From Mikania micrantha (taxonomy: Eukaryota; Streptophyta; Magnoliopsida; Asterales; Asteraceae): a stretch of 64,000 nucleotides of DNA. The notes below the pieces were generated by a model that searched no databases, was not told where the DNA came from, and was given only the letters and a program-made list of their open reading frames with translations. Made by a program: the position numbers and the translations under genes. The stretch covers positions 7,242,788-7,306,787 of the forward strand of contig CM018690.1 in assembly GCA_009363875.1 (NCBI GenBank), read 5' to 3'. How positions within the stretch are numbered: the first letter of the stretch is position 1; every line of letters starts with the position of its first letter. This document shows, in pieces, positions 45,024 to 57,762 of the stretch.

Positions 45024-45481
45024 TATGCCTGGCAAAATGGGCGGGTTGGGTCGGATCGGATCGGGTTGGGTAACGGGTCAGAACGGGTTCGGGTCATGAT
45101 GGGTGCGGGTCAGAACGGGTTCGGGTCAGGATGGGTGCGGGTCAGAACGAGTTTTAAGCAAAATAAGTTCGGGTCTAAATGGATTGTTGTTAAAAAATAT
45201 CAATTTAATTTAACTTTAGATGTGTTATAAGTAAACAAATAGTCCATTTGGATAATTTTTAATGATTTTCTCATCAAATATGTATTTAATCATTCTTAAA
45301 TGTTTGAATCCATTGCATTTACATACTTTATTGGTTACCCGTCTTGACCCGCATTGTGTTCAAGTGCTACCCATTTCAACCCATCCAATATTATGATGTT
45401 ACCCATTTCAACCCATTATACTACAATTGTTTACCCAAACCAACCCATTTTCCTTAACATGGGTAACAATTGCCACCTCTA
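45024..45481. mobile_element. hAT-like MITE, 458 bp
   Basis: Flanked by a perfect 8-bp duplication GTTTTTAT (45016-45023 and 45482-45489). The ends TATGCCTGGCAAAATG and CAATTGCCACCTCTA are imperfect inverted repeats. The subterminal zones carry cgggttcgggtcag and acccatttcaaccca repeats. There is no coding capacity. It is a different family from the MITE at 5792. Confidence 0.85.
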
Positions 45482-46112
45482 GTTTTTATTATTATTTTTT
45501 TTTAACGTTATACTTATTATACAACTAAGTTACAACATAATTACATTTTTGTATGTGATTGAACTTATGACATTTTATTTTAAAAGATGGACTAATCTTA
45601 CATTACCTCCTCCAACTGCTTTTACATATTTTCTTTGAACAACAATTTTTTTACTCTACTACCTAGTTGTAGAAAATGCATTATTATAGGTTTACACTTC
45701 TAATAAAAAAATTAATTATAAAAAAGAAAAGAATAATTGTAAGTTGATATTTATTATTTGTTTATAAAGAATATTTTAATCATCAGGTATAATGTACAAG
45801 ATAAATGTGTGATATGTTTTCTTTATTATATTTTATGTGTTAAGTTATTTTGTACATTAAATAAATTTGTTATCATTTAATTTTTATGTGTTATATATTA
45901 GAACTATACAAGAATTCTATTCTATCAATTTTTCCCCCCAAAATTATCATTATAAAAGACACGCGTTTCAAGTTATTATGATTTTACAACTTAAGTTAAC
46001 AAAAAACATAACCAATTGTTATACATTATGTTTCCTCCTAGCAATAAAAAAATAATAAAACAATAAATGCACTAACACTTGTTTTGCTTTTTTGGTAGGA
46101 TAGATGAGGATA

Positions 46113-46847
46113 AATATAAAAATGCATGTTAGACAAAATGTAAACTTTCCTACCATCTCCGGTTTTAATTATAGAAAATGACGGAAGCATCTACTTTTAT
46201 AGTTTGTGATATAGACATTTGAGGGTATATATTTAATTTGACCCCTGTCATTTGCTAACTTGTCAAAACGTTAACCCGTGTAACATTTTAAGATCAATTT
46301 AAATTGTTTATTAATATTAATATTATTATATATGTATATTATTTTCTTTTTTTTATTTGTATGTGTAAATTCATATGCGTTTATGTTATAACATATGCAT
46401 ACTTGATACTTTTTGTAGCTAACATATGCACGAAAAGTATCAAGTACACATATTTTAGATTTTCACATATTAGCTAACATATTGTAGCTAATATAAAAAT
46501 GCATGTTAGACAAAATGTACACTTTCCTACCATCTCTGGTTTTAATTATAGAAAATGACGGAAGCATCTACTTTTATAGTTTGTGATATAGACATTTGAG
46601 GGTATATATTTAATTTGACCCCTGTCATTTGCTAACTTGTCAAAACGTTAACCCGTGTAACATTTTAAGATCAATTTAAATTGTTTATTAATATATTAAT
46701 ATTATTATATATGTATATTATTTTCTTTTTTTTATTTGTATGTGTAAATTCATATGCGTTTATGTTATAACATATGCATACTTGATACTTTTTGTAGCTA
46801 ACATATGCACGAAAAGTATCAAGTACACATATTTTAGATTTTAAACG
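46113..46847. repeat. Tandem duplication of 377 bp with internal inverted repeats
   Basis: Copies at 46113-46469 and 46490-46847 are nearly identical over about 350 bp. Each holds a perfect 13-bp stem (ACTTGATACTTTT at 46401-46413 against AAAAGTATCAAGT at 46433-46445). The second copy is followed by aaacgcatgtgaattta, the inverse of the internal aaattcatatgcgttta, so it may be the complete end of a foldback element. Confidence 0.88.
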
Positions 46848-49800
46848 CATGTGAATTTATATGTAATAATATTATACATTTGTAAAAAATAAAAAATATT
46901 ATACATTTGTAATAATAATATTCAAAAACACCAAACAAAGATTTGAATTGTTCGATCTTCATGTGTTATCACATGTTAAGAGTCTAAGAGATGATTAGCA
47001 AATTATACAAATCATACAATTTTTTAACAACCAATATTTCATTAAAACAAACATCTAGTTAACAAGCAAGTTGCCAAGTAGCTCAAACAACAAAACAGTT
47101 ACCAACTGCAAAGAACCAATAACAATTTTGCCTACACTTGGGCTCATACATCGATGCACCAATTACAATTTACTCCTCCAGCCGATTAGATCCTCATAAG
47201 AATGTTTTTTTTTTTTTTTCTCTTCAAATCCACGATTAAAGAGGAGGTCAGGGTTTTTCAAAATGGTTTCCTTTTGGGGTGAGTTACCATGTGTTTAGGT
47301 GTTACCAAATAATCCGGGTTTCGAGTCTTTGAGCTCGATGATATCCTAGATCTAAGATATTGCTGGTAAAAAAAAAATACACGATTAACTCTAGGAGACG
47401 AGTTGCTAACACCTTTATCATTTTTTTGCTCTCCATAAACACCTATACATGTGTGATGAACAACACGGACATATATGTATGTGAACGATAATCCTGGAAC
47501 AACAATGATATTTCAGCTTATATGCACATTTTTGAACCGTATTTTCAAGAGACAATCGGTTTTTGGTTTAGTACCAACATTGGTTATCAAAAGGATAGTG
47601 GAAACAAGAAAACAAATGAATGATTCTTCCATTTGTTATGTTGAAAAAGAATTATTCCAACAAGTTTCGGTTGAAGATGTAACACAACATTTTCAAAAGA
47701 TAAAAATGGGTAAGAACAACTCTAAGTAGTTTTTTTTATTTGACCCTAACGGTAAAACCAACTCGGAAAATTTATGTCATATACTATGAAACTTGAACTA
47801 ATACGGTGATATCATTGGAAAAAAATCATGAATCTGCCACTCACAAACAGTCACCTGCACCACTTTTTGCTTCATTTGAAACTCTGGGACATACTTGTAA
47901 AACTCCTCAATGTGGCCGGCTGGAAAATCATTTGAGGTGGGGGTTGAGTCACCATCCTATCTGAGATGCAATCTGACCAGATACAAAAATATGGTCTATT
48001 GACTCCCGTTCATAAGCACAAGCGGCCACAAATAAGAAATTAAAATGATCTTTCATTTTCATGCATATGGAGCTTCATTTGTCAGGATTCTATCAAATAT
48101 TGTTCTCTACATAATGATATAATGATGTAAAATTGTAAATAAAATGATGTTCTAATCTATAGAACACGAGCTATATATTGTTACAAACCTAATCATCCAC
48201 CACCAGTAGAATAGATAAATATACTGTTCTCCCTACCACCTTTCTTACCCAATTTTCTCTATTGCTAAAGATTTCAATTTTGTATAACAGGAGCAGAAGG
48301 TTTTTAAGAGTAATTTAACACCTTTAAATAATGAGAGATGGGATTTATAGTAGGGATCGAGTTTAATTTTACATAGGTTTATAATTAATTAATCAGTTTA
48401 AACATATACTTATCTTCTACGTGAATTACATCATGTATATCATACACGAATTTATGATAACGTATCACTCTTCTTCCGTACTAAAATGCATGTTTTCTAC
48501 ATATATGCTTTATATGTGTTATGATTTTATATACCTTTTATTATACATAATGATCATGAAATATCATTAAATTACTATGATGATGTAGGATGAAATATCA
48601 TGACCAGCTTGCTAAGGCGGTAACACCAAGAGGAACATCCTGGCTATGCAAAGCAAGATATATAGCTGGGACAAACAAATTCCTGTAGCATATAAAACAC
48701 GTTCATTCAGATACGAATGGGAAAGGAATAGGAAGTAAACAAAGGAAACCTTGGTTTATTTAAAGGGTAAAGCCAAGGCATGCAAGAGGACATTTTACTA
48801 AAATAAGGAGGCTGACTCAAGCATAGAAATAGAGGAAACAACAGTCTAACTAGTTACATAAAAAAAAAGGAATTTATATCAACTATCAATGAAAGTATAA
48901 GGACATCATATCAAGAATATATGGTACTCAAAAAAGAAATAAGTGAATAAGAAGGGGCACAAACTCTGATGTCCCTTAACATTATAAAGAGAAACATTAT
49001 GTAATTCAACATGAGAAGGAATGAATCAGGGCTTTAATCCTGGGTTCGAACCTAATGGGTGGCAAGGTCGGAGATCGAGGAATCGATCTTAGCTATCAAT
49101 CTTCAGGATAACTGAAGGTAACACGATAAGACAGTTTAACTGCCGTTCAAAAAAGGGTAATTCGATCAACAGAATTAATTCACCTTCCACTTGCACTTCT
49201 ACTATATTTTCACTTACATTTTTACTTTCAAAAAGTGACTTATTCTGGCATTAAAGTACAGTCGAAGGAGGCCTCTTATTATGGTAAGGCCAAGGAGGTT
49301 TTTGCCTTAGCAGGTTAGTATGGAACGGTAATCGTAGATCAACTATCAAGGCTCAACTAGCAGTTACTTTAACGTAAGTTAGGTAAACATGTTGGCCTTG
49401 CAAACCTTAGTAAGACTCTTTTTTTCTCAGCTATGCTCCTTTATATGAATTCCTAATCAGGCTTTAGGTAAGGTCGTGGTTCCCGGAATGATCCGGAAAA
49501 CACTTCCTTGCATTCCACTTAGCTAGCCTTGACGCTCACGTCTCTCTCACATCTTAGCTTCTATAATTACCTTTTCTTGTAGGTGTATGTTCTTCAATTT
49601 ATTATCTTTTACAAATTACTAACTTGAGTGTCAGAATGCCCTTAAGGATGATCCCCTCAGGCCCTCAATGTAGATCTTTTATGTTATTGTAGCTCATATT
49701 CATGCTCGTGATTTCATACCCAACTCGAATTTGGATACATCAACAAACAACATATGAATTCAATATAATATACTTTATTTACTTAATCAAATTATGTATA

Positions 49801-50733
49801 ATCTTGTCCATATGTGAACGCAGGCACTGTGATTGAAATAGTTACACTTAAACCATGTGAGCTGTATTTATAAAATATTATTTTGGATTGAAATAGTTAA
49901 AATATTTAGAAAATAGGGGCCAAAACCATAATTTACTCATAGTGTTAAAAATATTAAATGTTTATCATTAACTATGTAATATTTTTTTATCAATTCATGT
50001 AAACACATTAGTGCCGTATATATATTAGTTAAGTAAGTTAGTGCCACGTGTATTACACTAGATAAATAAAAATATCATTAACTAATAGATACCAATAAAA
50101 ATTTAAACTCTGTAAGATGTTTTTTTAATAAAAAAATATGATTAAATATAATTTCATAGATTAAATAATAAAATAATTATATTATTTTTAAACACTATTT
50201 TTTTCAAAGTTTGTTTCTTTAAATATAATTAGGTTATTTAAAAAGGTGTTTTTTTATATTAATATATTTTTAATGTATAAAAAAGTCTTATTTTTAATTT
50301 AAAAATGTGTGAAAAATATATTTAATATTTAATATAGGATATATTCATAGGAGAGACAAGGCGGGAAAAAAATCAAGGTGCTTTAGTAATGCGTCAAGTG
50401 TTACTAGAAAACATTTATTTATTAGCTAAGTAAGATGAGATAAGATAAATGCAAAAATAATAATTAAATATATCTATGCCCTTATAATTAATTTTAGTGT
50501 AGAGGCAATAGTTATGTAAACCAAACATATTTTTCTGTTTTATCTTAAACCATTCATTTATTATTTTTTATTTCACCTCTCTAAACATATTTGTAGTGCA
50601 AACATATAATGTATATATGTGTTGACCTTAAGGAGCAAAAATAAATTGCACTAATTTTAACGTTATTTTACTTATTTTGTGAAAATAATCGTTAAAAGCG
50701 TCGAGGTGATTAACCTCAAACGATAATTTTTAG
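46848..50733. other. AT-rich intergenic with two coding-like fragments
   Basis: No complete gene. On the minus strand about 47830-47950 reads as a 50-residue open stretch (…FPAGHIEEFYKYVPEFQ…VCEWQIHDFF). About 48600-48685 reads FVPAIYLALHSQDVPLGV followed soon by a stop, just after an acceptor-like tatgctacag. Both look like decayed exons of unrecognised genes. An 84-codon plus-strand ORF at 47475-47729 is also unrecognised. The rest holds nothing I can name. Confidence 0.35.
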
Positions 50734-50860
50734 CCGGGGACTCCTTTGGAGCAGTCTCTCTATCCCAACTGGGATAGGGGTAAGGTTTGCCTCTATCCTC
50801 CCCCCCGACCCTACTCTAAGTGAAATTTTTACTGGATATGCTTGTTGTTTTTTTTTTTTA
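50734..50860 (+). mobile_element. SINE 3' fragment (Au-like)
   Basis: The sequence ggactcctttggagcag…gataggggtaaggt…cctccccccgaccctact…ggatatgcttgttgtttt follows the well-known 3' half of plant Au-type SINEs, including the TTG-type tail. The 5' tRNA-related half with A and B boxes is missing, so it is 5' truncated or diverged. Confidence 0.6.
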
Positions 50861-50951
50861 ACATATATCTAATACACATGTTTCTATTTAGTATAATACA
50901 TATCAACTTTAGTTTCATTGACTTGATATCATAAATATTTACAGGAAATGA

Positions 50952-50980
50952 ACATTACATTACATTACATTACATAACAT
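50952..50980. repeat. ACATT microsatellite
   Basis: Five units of the pentamer acatt in a row, ending acataacat. Confidence 0.85.
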
Positions 50981-50989
50981 TTTCTTTTC

Positions 50990-52385
50990 TTTTCATCATA
51001 AGCTAATTTTATTGTAATTACATTGTTCAAGTTAAAAAGCTTTCTAAGCGTAGATTAGCAACTCTTTTTAATGAATCTGTTGTTGGTGGTCAAATATCTT
51101 CTATTTATGTTGATCTAATGATGTTCACACGTTTTGTTCATCTTTATAAATTAACAACTACTTTTAACAAAATACGACATCTTTGACAAAGAAACAAGTG
51201 TATTTTTATTGAAAGAAAGATGTGTTCTTTAAAAAAGACTCGAACTAAGTCACTTTACTAGTTGTTTCTATCAATCTCATTTTGACAACGTATAAACTTT
51301 TATTAAATTTATCACTTCAGTCAGCGAAGATAACAAAAAAAATTATTATTCACAATTTGCATGCAACATTTTTATGCACGGAACTATTTTTTACTTTGCC
51401 AGGTAATCGAAATTTATCTAATCAAGCCGGTCATGAAAAATCTCACTTCTGGTGATGCGTATAGGTTTTGAAGATGATTTCATATGTATTTAGGTTAAGT
51501 TGATGGTAAAATCAGTTTCAATATATTCAAGTGTTTAAGAGTGTATACAATTGATTGAAGAGCTCATTTTAGTTTCTAATTTTTCTTTGTTAAGTGATCA
51601 CAGTTGGTGATAAGTTGTTTGTTTTTGGGACACAGATGGGACATATGCATTTTTGCAGGAATGATGATTAGTTTGAAAAGAAACCTAATAATCAAACAAG
51701 ATGGTTCAAAAGTCAGTGGTTGCCCTAAACACATGGACATTTGATGTTTTGTTGAAACTTGAAAGTATTAAGATCCAAACAACCATGCTTGTAGGGACAT
51801 TGAGGAATTTTGTTTTTTGAAATTGAAGATGAGATTCACCGTTAATGAAATTAGAGCTTAAGCCGGACATGTGAGCATGTTCCCCGCCCCAACTCCCATA
51901 AAAAAATTGTTATAAAGAGGCCGACTCAATTAATTTGGCGCTTCAATTAGGCCAAATATTTAACATCTTTTTCCAAATGTAATGTTGTAACCACACCTCT
52001 TCTAAAATGTTTATAACTGATAGAGTTACAATAACTTTACTACACAAATTTATTTACCATTTTGGTATATATTAGGAACATAGGCGTACCTATTGTACGA
52101 TCTTTCTATAACTATATATATGGCCCTTTCTTGAGTTTTGGTTAACGCACTGGGTTGACCGTCGTTTATAGATAGATTTAGTGACAAAAATAATGCCAGC
52201 AAACACATCTATTAGTATGCCAGTATCAAGTTTTAGTTTTTTTTAACAACAAACGCTCGATCACATAAGATTACTCTGACAAATAGATAACCCTTTAACT
52301 TGAAAAACATAGACTCTTGAAATACGTAGTTTTAGTTTTGTGCTCCAATCATTTTCTATTGGGGTTGCTTTTCAAAAGTTATGGG
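50990..52385. other. Intergenic, no gene seen
   Basis: AT-rich sequence without a supported ORF, RNA gene or recognisable transposon. It ends at the CCCTT target site of LTR I. Confidence 0.5.
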
Positions 52386-52390
52386 CCCTT

Positions 52391-54935
52391 TGTGACATCC
52401 GTCAATTTTCGAATTTGACTTATTAACACCATTAATGTATATAACGTTGACTATGATGAAATTATTCATTAATGTTATAATTAAATGCTTATTCTCGTTT
52501 AAAGTTTTGCAATGTTTAAAGTGTATAGTCTTGCAATCAGTAATTCTCGTAATTACGCGGAACAATCCGAAACGAAAGATATTTGTATTTAGCCGGATAA
52601 GACGGTCATGATACGCGACACATCATTTAATAATGTTGTTAGTTACTAAAATTTAATTATTTTAGTAAGTTTTATTATTTTACTAACTATCGTAAAATAA
52701 TCGCGTATAAATAATTCCAAAATTTATTACCCGGTACAAGATGCAAACACTGTAATACTCAGTTTATATCAATTTTAACCTACATACACCAAAATATGGC
52801 AAGTGGGATACACATGTCAAATTATGCCTTACAAGAATCTCTAAAGTTTATTTAAAAGAGATGCAAAATCTCCATAAAGTGCATGCAAACTTGATTCACC
52901 ATTCTTACACTCAAACATCACTTTCACCACTTCAACACACCATCTCTCTCTCTCCCCCTCCCATATGGACGTCCACATCCCCTCTCCCCACCATAAATTC
53001 ACTTCTCAAAACTTGAATCACCATTTCTTTCACCATTCATCAAGTTATTGCATGATCTTGATGAGTTTTGAAACTTTGGTGCAAGAACAAAGGTGGAAAG
53101 GAGCTCAAGAAGGAATCAAGGCTTGTTTTTTCTCACTATTTGTGTTACTCTTAATCATATTCAGCTCCATTAAAGGTATAACACTTAAGCTCCTTGTTTT
53201 ACATAAGTTTTACCTAGCTACACACACAAACACACATTCTGCCAATTCTGACAGAATGTTGTCATGACTTCAAAAGGTCATAAAATGGCCATAAAAAGCT
53301 CCAAAATGAACAAAATCAGATTCCATTACTAAGTTCATTGTGTTAGCTTTCCATGCACTACTTATTCAGATTCTAACTTGACCAAATGATGCTCCAAACA
53401 GCCTTCACAAGATCAGTGCGCGGATTTGTACCCCCTGATTTGTGCAGCTGTTTTGACTCACTTAAGGTCCGAATCATGAAAACTTTTCTAAATGAAAGTT
53501 GTTCATAATATGTTAAAATAGTAGAACGAAAAGTTTCATAATTTAACTCAAAGGTTTACTATGTCAAAAATAAACCCGAACCCACTGGACTAAATCTGTC
53601 AAAACAGAAACTTCAAGTACTTATACTTGTTTGACTGTTTTGACCCATTTACAAGAAAAATCACAAAAAGATTTCTAAATAAAAGTTGTTCAAAACACCT
53701 TAAAATAGCAGAGTGTGAAGTTTCATAATTTTATTCAAACGACTTCTATTTTTAAAGTTTATCCAAACAAGCCGGACATAATCTGTCCAAAAGCAGTTTT
53801 ATAAACTTAGACAATTTTACATAAATATTAAACATTTTCACATATATAAATGTATATATATTTCATATACACACTTTAATGATGTGATATAATATTTATA
53901 CTTGTAGATATATTTATATAAGTTGATATAATATATGAGTTTTGAAGTTGTTAAGCAAAATGATAATTTTCCCAAAAATACGTCGTTATAATGACGATTT
54001 TTTTTTTTATAAAATCCGACATTTAGTAACTTCAAGGCATTATAAGATAATATTTCAAGTATAAGTTAATACATTATTGTTTTAATAAAATCTCGACAAA
54101 TAGAACACAAGCACCATATCATAAACTATAGTAGGTTCACAAACTCAAAAGAAAACTCATTATGTTATAGGAACCGAGTTGTAAGTCTTCGTATAGACGA
54201 CAATCAAGAAGTCGATCACCAATCATACTATGTGAGTATTCGTAGCCCTTTTCATTTCAAAGTATTGGGTGCAACATGTATACGCTATTCAATTTCAAAT
54301 TCTATTTCACAAAACTTGCGGATTCAAACTCTATGTCTATGTGTATAATACTATGTCATATGTGTTAAACTATAATTCTATGTGTGTGCTATTCGAAGTC
54401 TAATTCTATATGATCACTAACTCTATCATGAGCCAATGGTAACAATAATAGATCTATTGGGTGACGCCCATCCATCGTTTTGACCCTAATGAGGGCCTTT
54501 GGATGAATGGAAACCAATTCAAGCTAATTGCGACTTTCGAGTCGAGTGTCAAGTCAACAAATGTTTGATCATACATACATTAACACATACATGCTTGTTA
54601 TCTACCTTGACATATGAATCGCTAAAGTATCAATTTTATTACATATAGTTTAAACCTATGTCTACTCACCAACATATTTGTTGACCCTCTATTTTTATAC
54701 ATGTTGCAGGAAATGCAGTTTGAGAATTACAAGTGGATGCTACATGTAGGAAACTATGGACCTAGTGTAGTAATTGAAAACAATGTTTAATTCATGTTTT
54801 GTTATGTTGAAAACTACTTGATTTGAGCATGTATTGAATTTGGTATGATTAAATTATGAAACTTAATTAGCGTCACGTGTTATGAGCAGTCGCGTCGTGC
54901 CCCGACGTTATTCCGCCATCGGTTGGGGTGTGACA
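52391..54935 (+). repeat. Solo gypsy LTR I
   Basis: A 2,545-bp LTR from TGTGACATCCG to GGGGTGTGACA, with a perfect target duplication CCCTT (52386-52390 and 54936-54940). It has no internal region. A TATTTAAA lies near 52849. The CT-rich sequence and the 100-codon ORF after it (52965) are most likely chance. Two similar blocks near 53480 and 53670 (tttctaaat[ga]aaagttgttca) show an internal duplication. A candidate leader intron is at 54242-54709. Confidence 0.88.
54242..54709 (+). other. Candidate leader intron in LTR I (468 nt)
   Basis: Donor CTAT|GTGAGTATT and acceptor CATGTTGCAG|GAAATG, with TTGAC about 26 nt before the AG. Donor GTGAGTA (54242-54248) is complementary to TACTCAC (54663-54669), and the next base again follows the donor of this LTR rather than that of the others. 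Confidence 0.45.
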
Positions 54936-55029
54936 CCCTTGAAGTTACATATTGAAGAAAAAAACTGTTTCGGGTAAAAATTAACAAGATTAACTTTTAG
55001 CAAAACCGAATTAGAAAAGCGGGGTATTG

Positions 55030-55679
55030 TGTTTAACAAGCAAATATATTGAGTATACTGAATATATATTCAGAATATCCCTGAATATCCCTGGGGATAT
55101 TTGAATATATCAAACAGAAAATAGCAAGACACACGAGATTTATACGAGGAAAAGCCCTTAATCCCTTAGGATTGCCGGCATAAAAACCTCGGGAAGTGAC
55201 AATCGTCACTCTGCCTAGTTTTATTAACAAAACAATAATTCAATACAAACAAAGAGCGCGAGTTGATCGATTCTAAATAGCCCAAACAAACTTCAGTGAG
55301 TAGTGTGTATGTTCTATAAGTAACCAGTGTCCTATATCGATCAATCACCTCAGTATATATAGAAAAATAAGTACAAGTGAACGTTTGGCAACGTCCATAA
55401 GGTAGTTCCGACTATTCCGGCACTTTCCAAACGTGGGAGACTAATTCAAATCCAATACGCAAATCTCTCTTGGATTTCTCTTATAAGTTAAGCTAGTTGA
55501 CGCGTGCTTCCGTGATATTAGGGCCAGCTATTAGACTAATTGTCATTCCCTGAAATCTCGCAATAGATGTTAAGCAACAGAGATAATCGTTAGTAAGAAT
55601 ACATATCCTTAAAATATCCCTGATCCCGAAATATCCCGGATCCTGAAATATCCCGAGTGGGAATATTTTGCGCCTAACA
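55030..55679 (-). repeat. Element E 3' LTR
   Basis: About 650 bp. In element orientation it begins TGTTAGGCGCAAAATATTCCC and ends GCTTGTTAAACA. It is rich in atatccc words (gaatatccctg, aaatatcccgga). The minus strand just before it reads AAATTAGGGGCAAT, the polypurine tract (55680-55692). The partner LTR is outside the window, so the outer boundary rests on the TG…CA ends only. Confidence 0.7.
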
Positions 55680-55945
55680 ATTGCCCCTAATTTTACAGTT
55701 AGTTGTTTACAGCTGTAAAATTAAAAAATTAAAGTTTAAAATTTGAAATTTGAATTTTAAATCGACGGTTTCACGATTTTAAACGGACGGTTAGATGAGG
55801 ATAGCGGTTACTGATCCTGTGTCAGAATACAGCATATAATGATCACGCGTCTGTCCTTTTCAATCACTTATCTTCTTCGATCGTCTTCTCCGGTAAGTTC
55901 TTTATTCCGAATCCTCTGTTTTTCTTGATTTTTAATTAAGTAAAA

Positions 55946-57546
55946 ATGCCGCATTCTACTTCTTCATCAGAGGCTAGTGATTTCTTTGATCAGAACATTC
56001 TTCCTTACACTGATCAAAATGCGTGTAACTTCGATGATGATCATATTGAGGTCATGCAACTCTCCCGAGCTTTTCCCGAGGAAACCGTTTTTCGTCGGTA
56101 TAATCCTGCTTTGAAAGCTGATCACAGTTCTACTAAATGGGTTTGTTTCCCTGAGTACCAATTTTCATTAGGTCTATCTTTTCCTTTCCCTACTCTGATT
56201 TCTGAATTTTTCCGTATCACCCGTCTCTGTTATCCTCAACTTATGCCAATGGGTTGGCGGTTGCTTGTTACTCTTCACAAGCTGAACCATAAGTATGGTC
56301 TTATGATTGGTGTTCCTGAAATTTCTTCTGTTTATCAACTTAGTACCCACGGGTATTCTCGTTTCTTGCTTCAAAGGCGAACTGGTGCCCCTGTTTTGGT
56401 CCATGGGGTTACCATGAATGAGGATGAGTGGAGAGACAAGTTTTTCTTTGTTAAAAGGAGTTCTATCCCTGGGGGAATTTCTCTTCCAGTTAGTTGGTTG
56501 TTAAAGGGTAGGATATTTTATTTTTTATTATTGTTTTTCTAGTTTTTATTAACTGATTTAGGTTTGTTATTTTGTTTCAGCGCCGAAGTTTGAATCACTT
56601 ATTACTGAGAATCAGGATAGTGAAAAAAGAATTCAGTCTTTGCTGACGATTGGAGAGAGAGAACGGAAATTTGTGGCATCCTCCAAAGAAGATATCCCTG
56701 TTTCTTCTCCATCTCATAATGCTTCTTCGCAACAGTCTTAAGCCCAAATGACATCAGGTATCCCGAAGTTAGTTTTTTGGGTTTTTATTAGTCTTCAGTG
56801 TTTTTATATTTTTGTTTATTTGTTTTAGAATCAGCTTTTGATCTTGAGGACCTCACTGATTTCTTGACTATCAAAAAAGAGAAAACTAGCCCTGTTGCCC
56901 CCAAGGAGAGGATCATGCATACTCGCTCAACCAAGACTTCTAAGAAGCGTAAGGGTGCTGATGTTGTCAATGTGGATGACATTCCTGATCTCCCCGCTAT
57001 TGACCTTCTACAAAAGGTAAATCTTTTTATCCTTTCAGTCTATTTATTCTGGTGTAACCATATCCTCATAATATCCTTATTATATAGGCTATTCTGAAGA
57101 TTTCTGGTGACAAGGAGGCCTTTGAGAAGCAAATCGAAGATCTTGAAGATTAGAGGAAAATCGTTGTTGCCAAGGCTGATCATTATGAGAAGGAGGCTTT
57201 GAAGTTCAAAAAGCCAGCCAAGGATAATGACGCTGCCCATAAGCTAAAGGTGAAGGAGATCATCGAAGGAACCAAGAAGTCTGTTGCCGCTGCCATCCTT
57301 AAAGCAAAAATACAAATGGCAGAAAAGTCAAAACAAGAGGGCTCGGACTTGTGGGACAAGGACCTTGCCGACTGGGTTAAAGTTTTGGCTAAGTTGACTG
57401 GGGATATGGCAGAGACTTCTTATGCAGCGGCTAAGACGGCGAGCGTGGTTGAAACCAGTAAGGTAGTAGGAGGTGAGGATATTGGAGCTGGTGGAGGCGA
57501 AGGTGGTGCGGTGATGGACGATGAGGATAGAGTTGATAAGGTCTGA
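55946..57546 (+). pseudogene. Antisense ORF of element E (gypsy-type transposon domain protein)
   Basis: Four exons join in one frame of 462 codons: 55946-56507, 56581-56757, 56829-57016 and 57088-57546, all with GT-AG introns of 71-73 nt. Exon 1 (starts MPHSTSSSEASDFF; later FPFPTLISEFFRITRLCYPQLMP in two pieces) resembles the plant putative gypsy-type transposon domain found on the strand opposite to pol in Tat elements. Exon 3 has a basic patch (TSKKRKG), and exon 4 is rich in Lys and Ala, suggesting a coiled coil with a Gly-rich acidic end. Two stops, TAA 56739-56741 and TAG 57151-57153, break the frame. The role of such proteins is unknown. Two structured repeats lie just after its stop codon. 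Confidence 0.75.
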
Positions 57547-57634
57547 GCCCATTATGTTTGTGGTTCTGTTATGATGACTTGTAGTTTTTAAACAATATCC
57601 TGATGTTAAGTCCCTAGATGGGCAGACAATTTAC

Positions 57635-57762
57635 GGTATTTTAGGTGGAGAGACCATGTGTTTACATGGCGAAGCCTAAAATTTCCTTTTTCTTTTGTTT
57701 TAACATTTTCAGTATATTGGGTGGAGGGACCATGTGTTTTCATGACGAAGCCCGATATACTG
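57635..57762 (+). ncRNA. Pair of stem-loops with identical loop layout, 3' of the antisense ORF
   Basis: Stem-loop 1: ATTTTAGG (57638-57645) pairs with CCTAAAAT (57675-57682) around a 29-nt loop. Stem-loop 2: CAGTATATTGGG (57710-57721) pairs with CCCGATATACTG (57751-57762), 12 pairs with one G-U, around a 29-nt loop. The loops differ at three positions (tggag[ag]gaccatgtgttt…) and contain an inner hairpin CCATGT-GTTT-ACATGG, perfect in the first. The outer stems share almost no sequence beyond the GG/CC next to the loop. That pattern suggests an RNA structure under constraint, probably in the 3' UTR of the antisense transcript. Confidence 0.6.

Noticed and set aside
49040..49060. tRNA-like B box (gggttcgaacc)
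   Set aside because: No A box at the proper distance upstream and no cloverleaf can be drawn. It could be a SINE relic but cannot be supported.
52965..53267. 100-codon ORF after a CT-rich stretch in LTR I
   Set aside because: It starts in low-complexity sequence of a solo LTR and contains a simple ACAC run. No evidence of selection can be seen.
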